DNA of 64,000 bases from Ciona intestinalis (taxonomy: Eukaryota > Chordata > Ascidiacea > Phlebobranchia > Cionidae), in contig NW_004190447.1 in assembly GCF_000224145.3 (NCBI RefSeq), forward strand, positions 62,001 to 126,000, in the 5' to 3' direction. How positions within the stretch are numbered: the first letter of the stretch is position 1; each line of letters opens with the position of its first letter. Both the position numbers and the translations under genes were made by a program. The notes under the pieces are model-generated. The model ran no database searches. It had not been told where the DNA came from and saw nothing but the letters and a program-made list of their open reading frames with translations. Shown piece after piece: positions 61,430 to 64,000 of this stretch.

Positions 61430-62946
61430 GATTTATACACAATTGATTTTTTTCAAAAAAAAAGAACGTAGGGTCATGATGAGTTGTTTGTGCGTAAACA
61501 AGTTAAACTGTTTGCATATCTTGAGTTGGAATATATAGTCCTGTAGTTATTTACAGGTTTAAAAAGACTGTTTTTTTTATTTTAAACAGGTTTTATTACT
61601 ACAATGCAGTTATACGCAGCAGGTGCTGCACCGTCTGCATAATATCCAGAGTAGGCCGGCCTCGCCTGCACCATAAAGATGGCACTTATGCATATCTATT
61701 TCCAACAGCGCAAAGTACAATAATTAGAGAATACTTAGGAGCTGCTACAATTGTGGGCGTATGTGTCTTTGGGCAAGACACTTAACAGCAATTGCTCCAA
61801 CCCAGTGGTCACTAATGGGTTGTCCAAATTATCAGCCAAGCATACATAAAAAAAATCCTAAAAAAATAATTACCTGCAAAGTAACATACATGGTAACTCG
61901 TAAGCTGGCACGAGGTGTTACACCCATTTGTGATAACGACTGTCGTTTTCCGGCCACGCGAGGATAAAGTAAGTTACATTCATTCACCTTTGATATGTTC
62001 TAATTATTTGTAAATTTTGCCTTTTCTTTTCGCCACAGAGGCAGTCATGTCTTATTTTCTGTTATTCTGTGAAAACAGTTATATACGTAAACATGAAATT
62101 AACGCAACAGAAGTTCAAACCAACACACCGTTTCAAACGTTACATGGAACGTTTTTTTTAATGGTGTACTACTTCGGCTGAAGTTATCTCAAAAGCTGTA
62201 GTAATATATGTAGTCTACATTTATTAAAGTTGGCATATGTGTCAATTCAGCAATACTCAGGTGACAAGTAATTCACGATTTTCAAAGCTGGGTTCACAAA
62301 GCTACATTATGTTTATCCAGGTGACCTGGTTCAGCTCACAGATGTAAAACGTTAGTTGCCTTAAATAGTTCACCGTTATAACATAAAACTGATTTGTATA
62401 TAACAAAAAGTAAAACACGTTATTGTATGATAACAATGCATTGAATAAATTAACAGGTACAACTCCTTTATTGAATGGTAATACCCATCTACTATTGCAC
62501 AAAACAGTGATTTAAGATTGGCATTAGTATTCACATTTTAACAAAACCATGAGTGACGTGATTAAAATGCATTTACAATCACAACTTTAAACAAAAAACT
62601 TTATTGAACAACATGAATAGAGTGTAATTTGGGCCCGATTGCTTGTATAGTTATTCAACAGCAGGTTACAAGTTGTAATGGCCTGTAAAACTGGGGTGAC
62701 AAAACACATTAATCCAGGTTTTGGAAATTGGGATGACCTCATTGACCTGGCACCCACACAACCCCTAATTGGAAATCTATGAATAGTGGTACATAAATAT
62801 AATGAGGTATGTACTACTATAGTTCACTATTGTTTAAGAAATAACTAACACAGATTCCTTGTTGAAAGAACCACCTCGTCAGCTTCAATGCTTTTCCTGC
62901 ATTTACTCTGCATAATAGATTATATACCCAACACAATATGACTTAT
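61430..62946. other. Downstream non-coding region
   Basis: No gene supported. Holds a segment related to about 58350-58520 that is split by a SINE (61741-61985). From 62090 to 62946 I see only AT-rich sequence without recognisable features. Confidence 0.55.
61741..61985 (+). mobile_element. Family S SINE, 5'-truncated
   Basis: Starts at the GCTGCTACAATTGTGGGCGT point of the body, lacking the tRNA head, and splits a sequence that is continuous at about 58380-58410. Confidence 0.85.
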
Positions 62947-64000
62947 AGTAAAGTAGGGGAAGATGGATCACTTAAGCTCATATTGCTCAATATTTTTCAA
63001 AATCAAAAGGGTTTTTGTTTGATACCACAAATTAGTACTATTATTTCTTTATTAATTGACAAAAAAAAAATATGTTAAAACATATGGTTTATTTAGCGAT
63101 TTGCACAACATGTATAATTTTACAAATTTGACAACACACTGGGTTGGATGGGACAGTTTTTAAAATTATTGCCAATTTTGATTAATGATTGATTACCAGG
63201 AATACACAGAAATAACACAAAATAATACTGTCTGCTTTGAAAATCTACTTTAAACATTTTTTCTGGGCCATGCTGTTATAGTTTTTAACATGTTACCTAC
63301 ATTATAATATTGTATAAAAATTGGTATCATTTGAATAAATAGTAGGTATTGTTCGAACATCAATTGATAAATATTTTTAAAAGCTTAAGAATTCGTACAA
63401 ACTTGTAATATTAGAAAATTGATAATAACTGTTAATAAAGTTTACATTTTTGCTACAAATTGGGTATTGCTGCACTGTTTTTTCGCACAAGCCACTTTGC
63501 ATATAATATCTCCAAGTGCAAGTGACTGAATTTCAAGTATATTTCCTATGCTTCACCTTGTTATCATATCAATCAGTATATTATATTTGAATAACCCTTG
63601 AGGTATAAACTATTGAATTGAAAGTAAACCTTTCACAGTTTGGCAATAAAAACCTACAAAACACAATGTGGGGGAAGATGGGACACCAAATTAAAATATT
63701 TTTTTAGTAACAGCATTCTGCAACTTGTAGTTACCCGTGCTAGTGAAGACCCCGCCCCCCTTACTTGCTAACGACTAACCCCTAACTACTAACTCCTATA
63801 ACCATCAACTCCTAACCACCGACCGACCTCTAATACTTTTTACCAGCCCATTCTGCTATGTACCGGAGGAATCTTTTTTAATGCCAGTTTATGACACTAG
63901 TTTAATCGTCCACACTCGCAAATTACAAAATTTTATCGGCTTTACTGTGATTTAGCGAGCATTCCAAACTAGCACCATAGTTGATGATGATAGCACCTTA
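62947..64000. mobile_element. Second ~1-kb TIR element, running off the window
   Basis: Starts near 62947 with AGTAGGGGAAGATGGATCAC and follows the 26761-27800 element to the window end (its TTTATCGG..TTTAGCGAGCA stretch is near 63930-63960). It contains an insertion with another AGATGGGACACC-like end near 63665-63690 and short CTAACTACTAAC-type repeats near 63770-63830. Confidence 0.65.

Overview
The window is nuclear DNA from an animal with small introns. GT-AG spliced genes, about one-third G+C, a dense load of short transposons and a tRNA-derived SINE ending in (CATT)n make a tunicate of the Ciona type the best guess. That guess is inference; no species-specific marker was tested. Six N runs are present. 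Four are exactly 50 N and one is 500 N, which suggests placeholder gaps in a shotgun assembly.

Layout. (1) 90-3336, + strand: NUBPL, a mitochondrial P-loop ATPase for complex I iron-sulfur assembly. (2) 3443-25189, - strand: SF3B3 (SF3b130/SAP130), read from Met to stop in 26 coding exons whose lengths sum to 1216 codons plus stop. It converges on NUBPL and their 3' ends overlap. Two SF3B3 exons appear twice, each pair on either side of a 50-N gap; using one copy of each gives an open frame of the family's usual length. (3) 27.5-36.2 kb: a small two-coding-exon secreted-peptide gene and diverged or duplicated copies of it (- strand). They bracket the 5' two-thirds of a CYP2-like cytochrome P450 (+ strand, 31294-34773) whose heme-binding half is not visible. 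(4) 37680-61398, + strand: a large many-exon gene (about 1290 residues visible) of repeated leucine-rich helical modules, an RKKR furin-like site and a C-terminal GPI-anchor-type tail. It looks like the mesothelin/stereocilin/otoancorin superfamily. (5) 61.4-64 kb: no gene seen, only repeats.

The introns carry about 20 copies of one ~190-bp TIR element (with ~1-kb relatives sharing its ends), about 20 copies of a tRNA-derived SINE, a third ~200-bp dispersed repeat, a nested pair of hAT-like elements with perfect 8-bp target duplications, PIF/Harbinger-like MITEs and several minisatellites. NUBPL and SF3B3 are housekeeping genes. The P450, the peptide genes and the mesothelin-like gene are unrelated neighbours; nothing suggests one pathway.
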